DNA of 64,000 nucleotides from Sphingomonas endolithica (GCF_025231525.1 NZ_CP103057.1:3172501-3236500); one strand, 5' to 3'. Shown: positions 34,997 to 43,260, counted from the first letter of the stretch. The notes: a model not told the origin generated them from the sequence alone. Made by a program: numbers and translations.

Positions 34997-35825
34997 GGCT
35001 CTGTCAGAGCGAATGCACCAATCGTTAGGTGGGGCGGGGTAGGGCATGCCCCGCCCCCGCAAGCCTGCCAGCCGTTTCGGTACTTCAATTCATCGCCAGA
35101 GGTGATCCTCCTGGTGGTGATGATGTACGTGCGATTCCCACTATCGCTGCGCAACGTCGAGGACCCGCTGTTCGAGCGCGGCATCGATATCTGCCACGAG
35201 ACGGTGCGGATGTGGTGGAACAGGTTTGGTCCAATGTTCGCCGGCGGATGTCGCCGGCAGCGTATCTCGAGCATGCGCGGCTTTCTTCACCGGCGCTGGC
35301 ATTTGGACGAGATGTACGTGAAGCTGAATGGCGAGATGGTCTACCTCTGGCGAGCGGTTGATCACGAGGGCGAAATCCTCGAAAGCTACATCACTAAGAC
35401 CTGCGACAAGGAGGCGGCGCTGCGCTTTATGAAGAAGGCGCTAAAGCGTCATGGCAGTCCTGAGGCGATAACCACCGATGGTCTGCGCTCCTACCGCGCA
35501 GCGATGAAAGAGCTGGGCAACGAGCAGAAGCAGGAGGTCGGTCGCTGGGCTAACAACCGGGTCGAGAACAGCCATCTGTCCTTTCGAAGACGAGAGCGAG
35601 CGATGCTGAGGTTCAGGCGGATGAAGACGCTACAGAAGTTCGCCAGCGTGCATGCCAACGTCCACAACCACTTCAACCTCGAACGCCATCTTGTTGACCG
35701 CGAGACCTACAAGGAACGCCGCTCAGCCGCGCTGGCTGAGTGGGGTCAGGTCGCGAGCTAGGCTGTCCTGCTCAAAGAGCGAAATGCAGCTTGTGGAGAG
35801 CGGTTCGCATTAGACTGACAGCACC
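34997..35825 (+). mobile_element. IS6-family insertion sequence
   Basis: 829 bp, normal for the family. The left end GGCTCTGTCAGAGCGAATGC and the reversed right end GGTGCTGTCAGTCTAATGCG are imperfect terminal inverted repeats. The neighbouring 8-bp words (GGCGCGAT left, CTTCTGAC right) do not match, so no target duplication is visible. This suggests recombination or deletion after insertion. Confidence 0.8.
35046..35761 (+). pseudogene. IS6-family transposase with N-terminal frameshift
   Basis: The native start MPRPRKPASRF (ATG 35046) is separated from the body by a one-base loss at about 35078; the expected TTC CGG reads TTCGG. The body is then complete: RYFNSSPEVILLVVMMYVRF, CHETVRMWWNRFGPMF, the DDE residues in WHLDEMYVKLNG, AITTDGLRSY and GRWANNRVENSHLSF with catalytic E, ending at 35761. 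The body is otherwise intact and may be recently inactivated. Confidence 0.85.
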
Positions 35826-35869
35826 CTTCTGACGCTTGACAACCAGCACGAGCCGTATGAGTTTTGATC

Positions 35870-37024
35870 ATGATTGTTCCGCTGCTGCTCTTGATGGCTC
35901 AAGCCGCAATCTCGACCTCACCGTCGCAGGACGACGTCATTGTAACCGGTCGCCGGGCCGAAAAGGCGCTGGAGGCATGCCTCGCCCGCAATTGCCCCCC
36001 TGCTGAAGATGTCGAGGCATCGCTCTTGTCCTCAGTCGAGCAGTTCGCCGATGGCCGCTACCGCGATGCGCAGCGTACCCTGCAGAGCGCGATTCGCCGC
36101 AACCGCGATCATGCCGCAGAGCTGCCAGGGCCGGTGTCGAGCCTCTACGCCACATTAGCGAAGGTCGCAGAACATGAGGGTGATACCGACCTTTGGCGCT
36201 CATCGGCACGCAACGACGTACTGGTGCTGCGACGTCACCTAGGCGAGAGCAACATAGCAACATTACGTGAGGAACTTGTCTTTGCTGACAGCATGGTCGG
36301 GCTCGGCGCGCTCGACTCGGCCGCCACCAACTACCACATGGTTCAACAGAAGGCGGCGAAGCGCGGTGAAGTGAAACTGGCGGCCCACGCGGCTTTTCGG
36401 CGCGCTTGGCTGGCGCTGATGTTAGGACGGGAAAAGGACGCCGAGCGGTTTGCCGACGAGGCGGTAGAAATCGCCGGCCCGGGCAACCGGCGGATGCTGG
36501 AACTGCGCGATATCCTGCACCTGCGGATCGCGATCCGCCCTAGCAACGAAGGTGCCGTGGATGCGCTGGCGGCACGGTTGCGCCAATCAACGGCCGAGGC
36601 GCCCGTTATATTGTTCCAGCGCCCGGTCGAGGACATCAATCCGTCTCAGACTTTCATAGTGCGAAATCCACAGCTCGACTCCGCCATTCGGTTTTCCGAT
36701 GTCGGTTACTGGGTTCGGTCGGACGGAAGGACTGCAGAGGTTGAGGTGTTGCGCAACTCCGGGCTTGGTCCATGGGCGTCCGTCATTCTCCGACAAGTCC
36801 GTGAACGGCGTTACGTGCCGCTTGATGTGGAGCCGGGGCATGCGGGCATCTACCGGATCGACCGGTTCACGGTTAGAGCAGCCATGGGGACACCAATTGG
36901 CACGCGCATAAAGCGGCGGATGGGTCCTCTGACTGTGCACGTCGTCGATATTACGGCAACCGACGCTATGAGCGCGGCGCATCACGAGCGCACGCAGGAG
37001 ACAGGGGCAAATGGGGGAGGCTGA
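35870..37024 (+). CDS. Secreted helical-repeat protein with C-terminal TonB-C-like region
   Basis: A 384-residue exported protein starting MIVPLLLLMAQAAIST. Residues 20-60 contain DDVIVTGRRAEKALEACLAR. From about 60 to 220 there are tetratricopeptide-like helices (FADGRYRDAQRTLQSAIRRN, LGALDSAATNYHMVQQKAAK, GREKDAERFADEAVEIAG). The C-terminal third (DVGYWVRSDGRTAEVEVLRN, WASVILRQVRERRYVP) is laid out like a TonB C-terminal fold. ATG 35870 is preferred to a TTG two codons upstream. Function unknown; related architectures are frequent in sphingomonads. Confidence 0.7.
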   Translation: MIVPLLLLMAQAAISTSPSQDDVIVTGRRAEKALEACLARNCPPAEDVEASLLSSVEQFADGRYRDAQRTLQSAIRRNRDHAAELPGPVSSLYATLAKVAEHEGDTDLWRSSARNDVLVLRRHLGESNIATLREELVFADSMVGLGALDSAATNYHMVQQKAAKRGEVKLAAHAAFRRAWLALMLGREKDAERFADEAVEIAGPGNRRMLELRDILHLRIAIRPSNEGAVDALAARLRQSTAEAPVILFQRPVEDINPSQTFIVRNPQLDSAIRFSDVGYWVRSDGRTAEVEVLRNSGLGPWASVILRQVRERRYVPLDVEPGHAGIYRIDRFTVRAAMGTPIGTRIKRRMGPLTVHVVDITATDAMSAAHHERTQETGANGGG

Positions 37025-37120
37025 GGTCGCCTGCCAAGCGTGGTAGGAATGCCAGTGCGCAGGCATCAATAGGAGGCATGTCGATCGATCGCGCGGCCGT
37101 TCGGCGCTAGTCTTTTGCCT

Positions 37121-37178
37121 GACGAATGGCAGCTAACCACCAACTTCAGCCATGTCAGCAATCGCCCATCTGTTGCCA
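37121..37178. repeat. Island palindromic repeat, copy
   Basis: GAATGGCAGCTAACCACCAA, CTTCAGCCATGTCAGC and AATCGCCCATCTGTTGCC. Lies between genes at 35870 and 37264. Confidence 0.65.
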
Positions 37179-37263
37179 TCCAGGGCGCCGTTACGAGTAC
37201 CTAGAACCGGCCGTTCATTCAGTTTCGATCATGGAATGTCTGATCCGAGCACCGGGAGCGTGA

Positions 37264-38277
37264 TCAACCGCTATTGGGTGAACCGGCTACTAGACTGCGT
37301 AGTCGGAAGCCGAAGCCATTCTCCCGCGTCCAGATCATCGTTGCGGGCACGCGCCGCTCCTTCCCTCCTGGTGCTCCGGCGAAGAGGATTGTTCCCTCGA
37401 TCCGTACGCGATCCGGCGTTTCTCCGTGCACACGGCTCAGAGCGAAAAAGCTGTTCGCCGCCTGCTCGGCCCAAAGCTTGGACGCAGCTTCCGACCCGAT
37501 CGTAGGGGACAGCCCGGCCCAGGAAATCTCCGCTTGATCGTAAAACAGGTATTGAAGGGGCCGGGCAAAATCGGGACCGCGTGGATTCGTGAACCAAGGG
37601 GTTCGGAAGATGTTGTAGGCTTGAGCAGCCGCCGCGCGATCGCCGGTCAGCAGCGAACATTCCGAGAGGCGCGTGACATCGTTCCGCGTCCTCTCGGGAT
37701 CGAGCAGGGAGCACGATGGTAGCGACTCGACAGCTGCCTTTGCGACTTTGAAGCCGTATTGCACGGTCAAGCCAGGATCGCAGGCGCTCTGGGTGCTCTG
37801 ATGGCTCCTGCCGCGTGCATCAACCGTCTCCACGCGTACCATCCAGCCATGGAAGCAAATTGCCGGGGAGGTCTCTGGCTGCGGTGCGAGCTGGCGATCA
37901 AACGCATGGCCGTCTGCTTGCAATGCCTCCCAAGTGCCGAGCGAAACGATCGCAGAAAGAAGGGTGCGAGGCGCTCCACCTTTACCTGCCTGCGATTGTA
38001 GCCACTCCACGCGAGGCTCCGACGCCGGGCCGCGGACGAAGTTCACCAGTCCAGCATCCCGGCCATAACCATCGACGAAGAAGGCCCGGATCACCTGCGA
38101 TCCCTTGCTGGCCAGGTCGTCAATTGCATCCACGCCATACGCATCTTGCTGCTTCTGCTGGGCCTTGATAGCGCAGCGGTCCCGGCCATTATCATCCGCG
38201 CACTTGCCGCTTTGAGCGCGGCCGGTCGAAGCGGACGTGACGATACTAAGTGCGAGGATCCCAACAAGCAGCCTCAT
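37264..38277 (-). CDS. Secreted hypothetical protein
   Basis: A 337-residue protein with signal peptide MRLLVGILALSIVTSASTG. The mature part begins SGKCADDNGRDRCAIKAQQK. It contains VIRAFFVDGYGRDAGLVNFV, ETSPAICFHGWMVRVETVDA and SLPSCSLLDPERTRNDVTRL, and ends in a beta-rich region with VPATMIWTRENGFGFRLRSL. Several cysteines suggest a periplasmic location. ATG 38277 is preferred to an in-frame ATG four codons earlier. Not recognised; flanked by island repeats. Confidence 0.62.
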   Translation of the reverse strand: MRLLVGILALSIVTSASTGRAQSGKCADDNGRDRCAIKAQQKQQDAYGVDAIDDLASKGSQVIRAFFVDGYGRDAGLVNFVRGPASEPRVEWLQSQAGKGGAPRTLLSAIVSLGTWEALQADGHAFDRQLAPQPETSPAICFHGWMVRVETVDARGRSHQSTQSACDPGLTVQYGFKVAKAAVESLPSCSLLDPERTRNDVTRLSECSLLTGDRAAAAQAYNIFRTPWFTNPRGPDFARPLQYLFYDQAEISWAGLSPTIGSEAASKLWAEQAANSFFALSRVHGETPDRVRIEGTILFAGAPGGKERRVPATMIWTRENGFGFRLRSLVAGSPNSG

Positions 38278-38403
38278 GATCGCCCCCATAATTCACTGCT
38301 GGTATGGAGCCGCTCTTCCCATTGAAGCAAGCCGCTTTGCTGTCGAATATTGGCGGGCGCGATCATCCGTAGCGGCAGCTCGCCTTAATTCGCGCCTAAA
38401 AGC

Positions 38404-38430
38404 AGCCCGTCCGCTCACCACCAAAATGTG
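38404..38430. repeat. Island palindromic repeat, partial copy
   Basis: CCCGTCCGCTCACCACCAAA. Only the left half of the unit is clear; it lies between divergent genes at 37264 and 38515. Confidence 0.45.
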
Positions 38431-38514
38431 ACACTCAGGCTTCGCGTCTGATGCTCGATTGCGCACGGCGCGCAACGATGCGAAGCTCGGTCAACATCCG
38501 GGGAGAGCAGCTAC

Positions 38515-39321
38515 ATGATCGCTATCGCCGCTGCCCTCTTAAGCGCGACTGCGCCAAGCTGCGCCCCTGTGCCCGGTGCAAACCACTTGTGGCAACCGAA
38601 TATCCGTTGGATCATCGTAGGTGAGATGCATGGAACGAACGAGTCGCCCGACGCTTTCGTCAACCTGATTTGCTTGGCTGCCAAAACGGGGCGTCCAGTT
38701 ACAATTGCTCTTGAATATTCGTCAGACGACCAGGCTGCTATTGATGCATACCTCTCTTCCGACGGGGCTGCCCAAGCGCGTGCCAGCTTATTAAAGCTGT
38801 CTTTGTTCGCGTCCGATATGCAGGATGGCCGGGGTAGTATTGCCTTCCTGCGCTTGTGGGAACAGCTCCGGGTTATGAAGCAAGCAGGCAGAATTGTTGG
38901 CGTAGTAGCATCCGACGTTGGTCGATCGACCCCACAAGGACAGGAACGCAATGCGGCGATGGCGCAGACGTGGACCTCGATAACAGCAGCCAACGACGGC
39001 ATAATCTTAGCGCTAGTCGGGAACCTTCATGCCATGCGTAGGCCAATAACTATTGCCAACCGAACCATCGTGCCTGCGGGATCCATCATGCCGGCCAAGC
39101 GGACCATCACGATGACCATCGACGGTAACGGTGGAAAGGCTTGGAATTGCCAAGATGATGGCTGCCTACAGCATGACAACGGCGATCCTCGCCAAGCAGC
39201 GCATGGTATCACGTATTTAACGGCCGCGGACAGGCAGTGGGACGCCACTTACGAGTTGGGCGTTCCCACCACCGCGGCGGTTCCGGCAAATGGAACAAAG
39301 CCGGCACCACCAAGCAAGTAG
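38515..39321 (+). CDS. Secreted Tiki/ChaN-like protein
   Basis: A 268-residue protein with a short hydrophobic N-terminus (MIAIAAALLSATAPS). Motifs fit the EreA/ChaN/TraB (Tiki) superfamily: WIIVGEMHGTNESPD near residue 33, VTIALEYSSDDQAAI, then GIILALVGNLHAMR near 165. The GE.HG, ALE and GN.HA positions are the conserved histidine and glutamate sites, which in relatives bind metal or haem or hydrolyse substrates. The C-terminus adds a low-complexity proline-alanine tail. A strong ribosome-binding site GGGGAGAG precedes ATG 38515. The exact substrate is unknown. Confidence 0.75.
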   Translation: MIAIAAALLSATAPSCAPVPGANHLWQPNIRWIIVGEMHGTNESPDAFVNLICLAAKTGRPVTIALEYSSDDQAAIDAYLSSDGAAQARASLLKLSLFASDMQDGRGSIAFLRLWEQLRVMKQAGRIVGVVASDVGRSTPQGQERNAAMAQTWTSITAANDGIILALVGNLHAMRRPITIANRTIVPAGSIMPAKRTITMTIDGNGGKAWNCQDDGCLQHDNGDPRQAAHGITYLTAADRQWDATYELGVPTTAAVPANGTKPAPPSK

Positions 39322-39332
39322 ACAACGTTGAA

Positions 39333-39420
39333 CGGCGGCTATCCACCACTTTGGCCATGGCAGCTAGCGCCCAATTGCGGTCGTTCAGCTCAACATTGCG
39401 GCAACCCAAAAGCGGACATT
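39333..39420. repeat. Island palindromic repeat, copy
   Basis: GGCTATCCACCACTTTGGCC, ATGGCAGCTAGCGCCCAATT and AAAAGCGGACATT. Lies between genes at 38515 and 39453. Confidence 0.75.
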
Positions 39421-39452
39421 GCAGCGCGATAAGCAAAGGGACATACAGCGGC

Positions 39453-39662
39453 ATGACCTCAAGCGAAGATCGCCTGCTGATCGCCCTTGCGTGGATGTGT
39501 GAGCAATACATCGGTAGTGGAAAGCAAGACTGGCTGGACCATCAATGCATGGGGGCTGGCGAAGACGCTGTTCGACTTTTGGTAGAACACGGGTTGATCG
39601 AGCCCGGAGCCCGCGGTGGGAGGTGGACGGAGGCCGGCAAGGCCCTGCTCGCCAAAGGTTAA
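39453..39662 (+). CDS. Small hypothetical protein
   Basis: A 69-residue soluble protein: MTSSEDRLLIALAWMCEQYI, then GAGEDAVRLLVEHGLIEPGA and WTEAGKALLAKG. The helical layout with a C-terminal LIEPGARGGRWTEAG resembles a winged-helix end, but no family is assigned. The upstream continuation of the frame is repeat sequence, so ATG 39453 is used. Confidence 0.6.
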   Translation: MTSSEDRLLIALAWMCEQYIGSGKQDWLDHQCMGAGEDAVRLLVEHGLIEPGARGGRWTEAGKALLAKG

Positions 39663-39670
39663 GGCGGCGG

Positions 39671-39698
39671 GTCTTCAATCGCCCATTAGCGGACGCTC
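39671..39698. repeat. Island palindromic repeat, partial copy
   Basis: TCTTCAATCGCCCATTAGCG followed by GACGCTCTC. Only the right half of the unit; it lies between convergent genes at 39453 and 39686. Confidence 0.5.
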
Positions 39699-40177
39699 TC
39701 GCTGCCATCTTCGGGTGAGGGTCGTACGTCGCAAAAATGCATAATCCAGTTATCAAAGCTGGGTGCGACGTGATCGACGGTGCCGAAATCATGATCGAAA
39801 AACCAGACCGAATCGCGATCGGCGCTTCCGTCCCTAAGTCTCTCGGCGTCGAAACAAAACATGTTGCCCGCGCTGTCGGCTGCAAATGCAATCAGATGCG
39901 ATGGCATTCCGGCCTCTCTCCAACCGGAAGTCTGCTCCAGCATCTCCGCTGGAGAGTAGAAATCGCCGACGTCACGTAATGGAAGGTCCTGATCGACGAT
40001 CGAATTTAGAAGTGAGATCGTCGGTCGGGGTAGGCCTGTCTGAAGCACTGCCTCGCGGTAGTCCGTCGGGAGACGCACGCCCATTGTACGCTCTAGCGTC
40101 TGCATATCCGCCAAATGAACCCTCTCGGGGGGATAATGAGAGGAAGTCCACGTCTCGACGAAGCGTTTCAATCCCAT
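39686..40177 (-). CDS. SMI1/KNR4 (SUKH) domain protein
   Basis: A 163-residue protein with the SUKH fold. The signature is LERTMGVRLPTDYREAVLQT, then DLPLRDVGDFYSPAEML, LIAFAADSAGNMFCFDAERL, and DSVWFFDHDFGTVDHVAPSF with DNWI. SUKH proteins often act as immunity proteins against polymorphic toxins, but no toxin gene is adjacent here, so the partner is unknown. ATG 40177 is preferred to an upstream GTG at 40192. Confidence 0.85.
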   Translation of the reverse strand: MGLKRFVETWTSSHYPPERVHLADMQTLERTMGVRLPTDYREAVLQTGLPRPTISLLNSIVDQDLPLRDVGDFYSPAEMLEQTSGWREAGMPSHLIAFAADSAGNMFCFDAERLRDGSADRDSVWFFDHDFGTVDHVAPSFDNWIMHFCDVRPSPEDGSESVR

Positions 40178-40230
40178 CTGTCTAATCCGCACATTGTGCG
40201 AGGATACCTAGCGGGTGGATGAAACCGTGC

Positions 40231-40260
40231 AATGTCGGCTTTCCACCAGTTGCGGACCTT
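40231..40260. repeat. Island palindromic repeat, short hairpin form
   Basis: AATGTCGGC at the left pairs with GCGGACCTT at the right around TTTCCACCAGTT. This is the most compact form of the family and shows its inverted-repeat ends clearly. Confidence 0.75.
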
Positions 40261-40404
40261 CGAGGCGGCAAACTAACGCTGATCTGCCTTTAGGTAGATC
40301 CAGCAGTGAATTTTGCCATCGCCGCTCCGACGGAACGGGATCGAGGGGTGGGGTACCAGACAGCCGGACTTGGTACTGACTCTTAAAACCCTACGTTGGC
40401 CGAC

Positions 40405-41205
40405 ATGAGCATGGACGTGATAGACGAGAGCACGCGGGCAGCGATCCTGCGCCTGACTATAGCCGAGCGGGAGTGCCTGAAGCGCTGTCTGGACCATCAG
40501 ACTGCTAAGCAAATGGCCCTCGATCTTGGTATCTCTCCTCACGCCGTGGAGAAGCGGTTAAAGATGGCCCGCGCCAAGCTGGGCCTGTCCTCATCCCTTG
40601 AAGCCGCGAAGCTAGTGAAGTCTCTAGAGCGGTCCGGTCGGCTGGGACCCGCCTCGTCGGACCTTCCGCCGGGCAATACCACGCCCGATGAAGGCGGCTC
40701 CAATGCCGCCCCGCGAAATGAGACCACGTGGATCACACGGCGGCAGAAAATTTATGTGGTCTCAGGAGCAATGCTAATGAGCTTTCTTGCAGCAGCAGCC
40801 TTGATGATTTCCGTTCAGTCACCCGGCGCCATGGAGGCGCAGACAAGCACTTCAGCAGTGGCGCCGTCTGCACCACCAGCCGCACCCAGGTCCGTGCCCA
40901 CGGCCGGCACCGAGGCTGCCTTGCGGCGCCTTGTCGCTGGTCTGGCGAGCGGTTCGCCCGACTACGAAAAGCTCTCTCCGCGATTCGCCGAAGTCGTTCG
41001 TGGGGATCTGCCAATGACACATCCCATGTTCAAAACGCTGGGCGAGCTAAAGTCGGTCACTTACCGCGGGCCCGGCATTATGGGCGACGACGCCTACAAT
41101 CTGGTGTTCGCCAACGGCGAGGTAATTATGTCGGTAGCGCTCGACACCGAAGGCAGGATGGCCGGCGGCATTCTTCAACCGGGAGGAAAAAATCCTTACC
41201 GTTAA
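40405..41205 (+). CDS. Membrane-tethered LuxR-type HTH regulator
   Basis: A 266-residue protein. The N-terminal GerE-type helix-turn-helix (residues 5-75: LTIAERECLKRCLDHQTAKQ, MALDLGISPHAVEKRLKMAR) is followed by a linker, one transmembrane helix (about 115-138, YVVSGAMLMSFLAAAALMIS), an alanine/proline-rich stretch and a periplasmic C-terminal domain (ALRRLVAGLASGSPDYEKLS, FKTLGELKSVTYRGPG, AYNLVFANGEVIMSVAL). This design lets a periplasmic signal control a cytoplasmic DNA-binding domain, as in ToxR-like one-component systems. Relatives with variable C-terminal domains occur in sphingomonads. The start may be ATG 40405 or the nearby ATG 40411. Confidence 0.82.
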   Translation: MSMDVIDESTRAAILRLTIAERECLKRCLDHQTAKQMALDLGISPHAVEKRLKMARAKLGLSSSLEAAKLVKSLERSGRLGPASSDLPPGNTTPDEGGSNAAPRNETTWITRRQKIYVVSGAMLMSFLAAAALMISVQSPGAMEAQTSTSAVAPSAPPAAPRSVPTAGTEAALRRLVAGLASGSPDYEKLSPRFAEVVRGDLPMTHPMFKTLGELKSVTYRGPGIMGDDAYNLVFANGEVIMSVALDTEGRMAGGILQPGGKNPYR

Positions 41206-41235
41206 CTGCGGACGCCAACTGCCGCGTGGGGCAAA

Positions 41236-41270
41236 GGAATGTCTGCTCCCCCCACTTTTAGCCGTTCAGG
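41236..41270. repeat. Island palindromic repeat, copy
   Basis: GGAATGTCTGCTCCCCCCAC followed by TTTTAGCCGTTC. A preceding half-unit AACTGCGGACGCC is at 41204-41216. Lies between the regulator and the operon at 41466. Confidence 0.6.
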
Positions 41271-41465
41271 GTGCGATCGGGCGTCGATCTGCTCAACAGC
41301 CGCCGGTCCGCTCCTGGCCCGAAAGGCGGGCTGCCCGCTGGGCGGAAGAACCTGCTTTTCCACTGGAGCTTGAACGGCCACAATCGATGTAGTGATTGGC
41401 CGTCAGGTTACAGGAAGCTGAGCGGAGCTTGACGTGACGAATCGAGCGCGAGAACGGTGGGCGGC

Positions 41466-41897
41466 TTACATCCGCGCTGGCGGCGCCCTGCGGGCGCACA
41501 GGGTTAACGATGGAAAGCGGCCGACCCGATCCGCTCCGCATCGCACATAGCCGTCTGCCGCCAGCCGCTGCTCCGCCCAGTTCTGGAATACCCATGATCC
41601 ACCGAACGCGACTGGCACCAAGATCATTCCTGCCACGGCGATCCCGTTGCCGATCCGCCCCACTACGGCGTCATTGCGGAACACAGCCAGCGTTCCCCAT
41701 ATCGTCAATGCCACAAAGATCGGCATTAGCGTCAACATCCCGACGTCGCCGCCCGAGATCCGCACCTCCGTCGCACGGGCGCGCCACGCGGCAAAAGATG
41801 CTGCTATCGAACTTGCCAGCAACGATCCGCAAAGTATTGATAATGTCAATCCGATGCTTGCCATCGTCAGCGCCGCGCGGCGTCGCTCGCTCGTCAT
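41466..41897 (-). CDS. Membrane protein, last gene of three-gene operon
   Basis: A 143-residue protein with about three transmembrane helices (MASIGLTLSILCGSLLASSI, GMLTLMPIFVALTIWGTLAV, GNGIAVAGMILVPVAFGGSW) and a cysteine-containing C-terminal tail (YVRCGADRV, LTLCARRAPPARM). Its ATG overlaps the stop of the preceding gene by four bases, so it is translationally coupled to the glycine-rich membrane protein. By position and size it could be an immunity or assembly partner of that protein; this is inference. Confidence 0.68.
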   Translation of the reverse strand: MTSERRRAALTMASIGLTLSILCGSLLASSIAASFAAWRARATEVRISGGDVGMLTLMPIFVALTIWGTLAVFRNDAVVGRIGNGIAVAGMILVPVAFGGSWVFQNWAEQRLAADGYVRCGADRVGRFPSLTLCARRAPPARM

Positions 41898-42742
41898 CGC
41901 AGCGTGGGAAAGCGCGGGAGATGTTTCCAGAACATGTCGCGGATCTGTCGCTTCGCCTCGGCAATTGCCGTGTCGCGGATCAGGTCAATTACGTTTCCAG
42001 CGGCCTGGAAAGCAGTGCTCTTTCCGCGCGCTACCAGTGCCTGCCTCTGCCGCTCCAGTTCGGCGATGCCTTCATCAAGCTGCTTTTGCAGACGCTTGGT
42101 GAATTGATACTTCGTATCGATCGCGTCAATCGCCCAGCCGACGCCCAGCCCCACCACCACGGCGAGCACCAGGGGCCCTACCGCCAACGTCATGCCCATC
42201 GCGACCGCTGCCGACCCCACGGCATAGCCCACGCCACTCGCGATCAGCGCCTTGCTGACATCCCCGGCGATGCCGCCCAGCAGCTGCCCCATCGTGGCAT
42301 CGTCACGAATTACATAGTCGACGATGTTCCATGCGGTCAGCAGGACAATAGATACAATCGTGCCGCCTTTGACCGATTTTGCCACCCCCGCCTTGCCAAT
42401 CCCCAAGCCTACGACCTTGGGATGGAGAGCACCATATCTCGTTCCGGTCAGCACGCGGCGAAGACCCGGATACCCCTTGAACACGACATGCAACTTGCCG
42501 TTATAGCTCTTGAAGTAACAGCGACCGCGTATACCGGTTTCGCGCACTAGTTTGCGAATCAGCATCGCATCGTCCGTGGCGGAAAAGTAATTGGCGACCG
42601 TGTGCCAATCTTCTGAGTACGCCTTCCAATGCTTGTCGGCCATGGCCGGTGTCATCTTACCCGTAGCGACCGCTTCGGTCAGCCACATGCGGACAAGCAT
42701 GTCGCGATCGGCAATGACGATTTGATCGGTCCGCTCGGTCAT
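41894..42742 (-). CDS. Protein with large glycine-rich hydrophobic domain, possible pore-former
   Basis: A 282-residue protein without a signal peptide. The N-terminal half is soluble (LVRMWLTEAVATGKMTPAMA, YFKSYNGKLHVVFKGYPGLR, TGTRYGALHPKVVGLGIGKA). The second half has long hydrophobic glycine/alanine-rich stretches (GGTIVSIVLLTAWNIVDYVI, ALIASGVGYAVGSAAVAMGM, LAVGPLVLAVVVGLGVGWAI), followed by a charged coiled coil. Such a soluble head with glycine-zipper-like helices is reminiscent of pore-forming toxins or membrane-inserting effectors. The flanking genes overlap by four bases on each side. The family was not identified with certainty. Confidence 0.68.
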   Translation of the reverse strand: MTERTDQIVIADRDMLVRMWLTEAVATGKMTPAMADKHWKAYSEDWHTVANYFSATDDAMLIRKLVRETGIRGRCYFKSYNGKLHVVFKGYPGLRRVLTGTRYGALHPKVVGLGIGKAGVAKSVKGGTIVSIVLLTAWNIVDYVIRDDATMGQLLGGIAGDVSKALIASGVGYAVGSAAVAMGMTLAVGPLVLAVVVGLGVGWAIDAIDTKYQFTKRLQKQLDEGIAELERQRQALVARGKSTAFQAAGNVIDLIRDTAIAEAKRQIRDMFWKHLPRFPTLR

Positions 42743-43260
42743 CGGCGCTCCTCGTCCCTCTTAGCCCTGCCTTCCACGATGCGGAAAAGGCTGGGCTCTT
42801 TGCTGTTGATCGTGAAGCTTTCACCATGCCATACCACCGGCGGCTCGCCCGCCACAAGTCGACCGAGACAGCTTTCGACAGGAATGGAATCGGTGAGGCG
42901 TTGCTGTGCGACCGAAAACAGCCGCACCCATGACTCCCGTCCATTGGCACAACGCTCCCCGCCATTCTTGCTACCATAGCTGTCGAGCACCGCCACGACC
43001 CCGCCACCTTCACCGATTCGTTGGACATCGTGGTAGAGGACAGGGTCGGCGCGCTCTGCGGCGATCGGAAACCGGATCTGCGTCTTCGCGCCGCCATCAC
43101 CATGGGTGTAGATGCCAGTGCCGCCGGTCACCTCGATCGCATCCGAAACCAGGATCGTTATCGTCGGCGCGCCGGCGTTTTGCGCTACCCCGTCAGCTGA
43201 ATCACAGCCGGCGAGGGTTGGAAAGATGGCCGCCAAGGCCAGCATTGCGGTGGCTCTCAT
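42739..43260 (-). CDS. Lipoprotein, first gene of three-gene operon
   Basis: A 173-residue lipoprotein: MRATAMLALAAIFPTLAGCD with lipobox LAGC. The mature part includes APTITILVSDAIEVTGGTGI, GGAKTQIRFPIAAERADPVL and VESCLGRLVAGEPPVVWHGE, mostly beta-rich. Its last four bases overlap the ATG of the next gene, so the three genes form one transcription unit. It is probably exported and membrane-anchored. Function unknown. Confidence 0.68.
   Translation of the reverse strand: MRATAMLALAAIFPTLAGCDSADGVAQNAGAPTITILVSDAIEVTGGTGIYTHGDGGAKTQIRFPIAAERADPVLYHDVQRIGEGGGVVAVLDSYGSKNGGERCANGRESWVRLFSVAQQRLTDSIPVESCLGRLVAGEPPVVWHGESFTINSKEPSLFRIVEGRAKRDEERR

Noticed and set aside
34636..35274. 212-codon minus-strand frame across HNH and IS6
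   Set aside because: Spans two broken genes in antisense and shows no domain.
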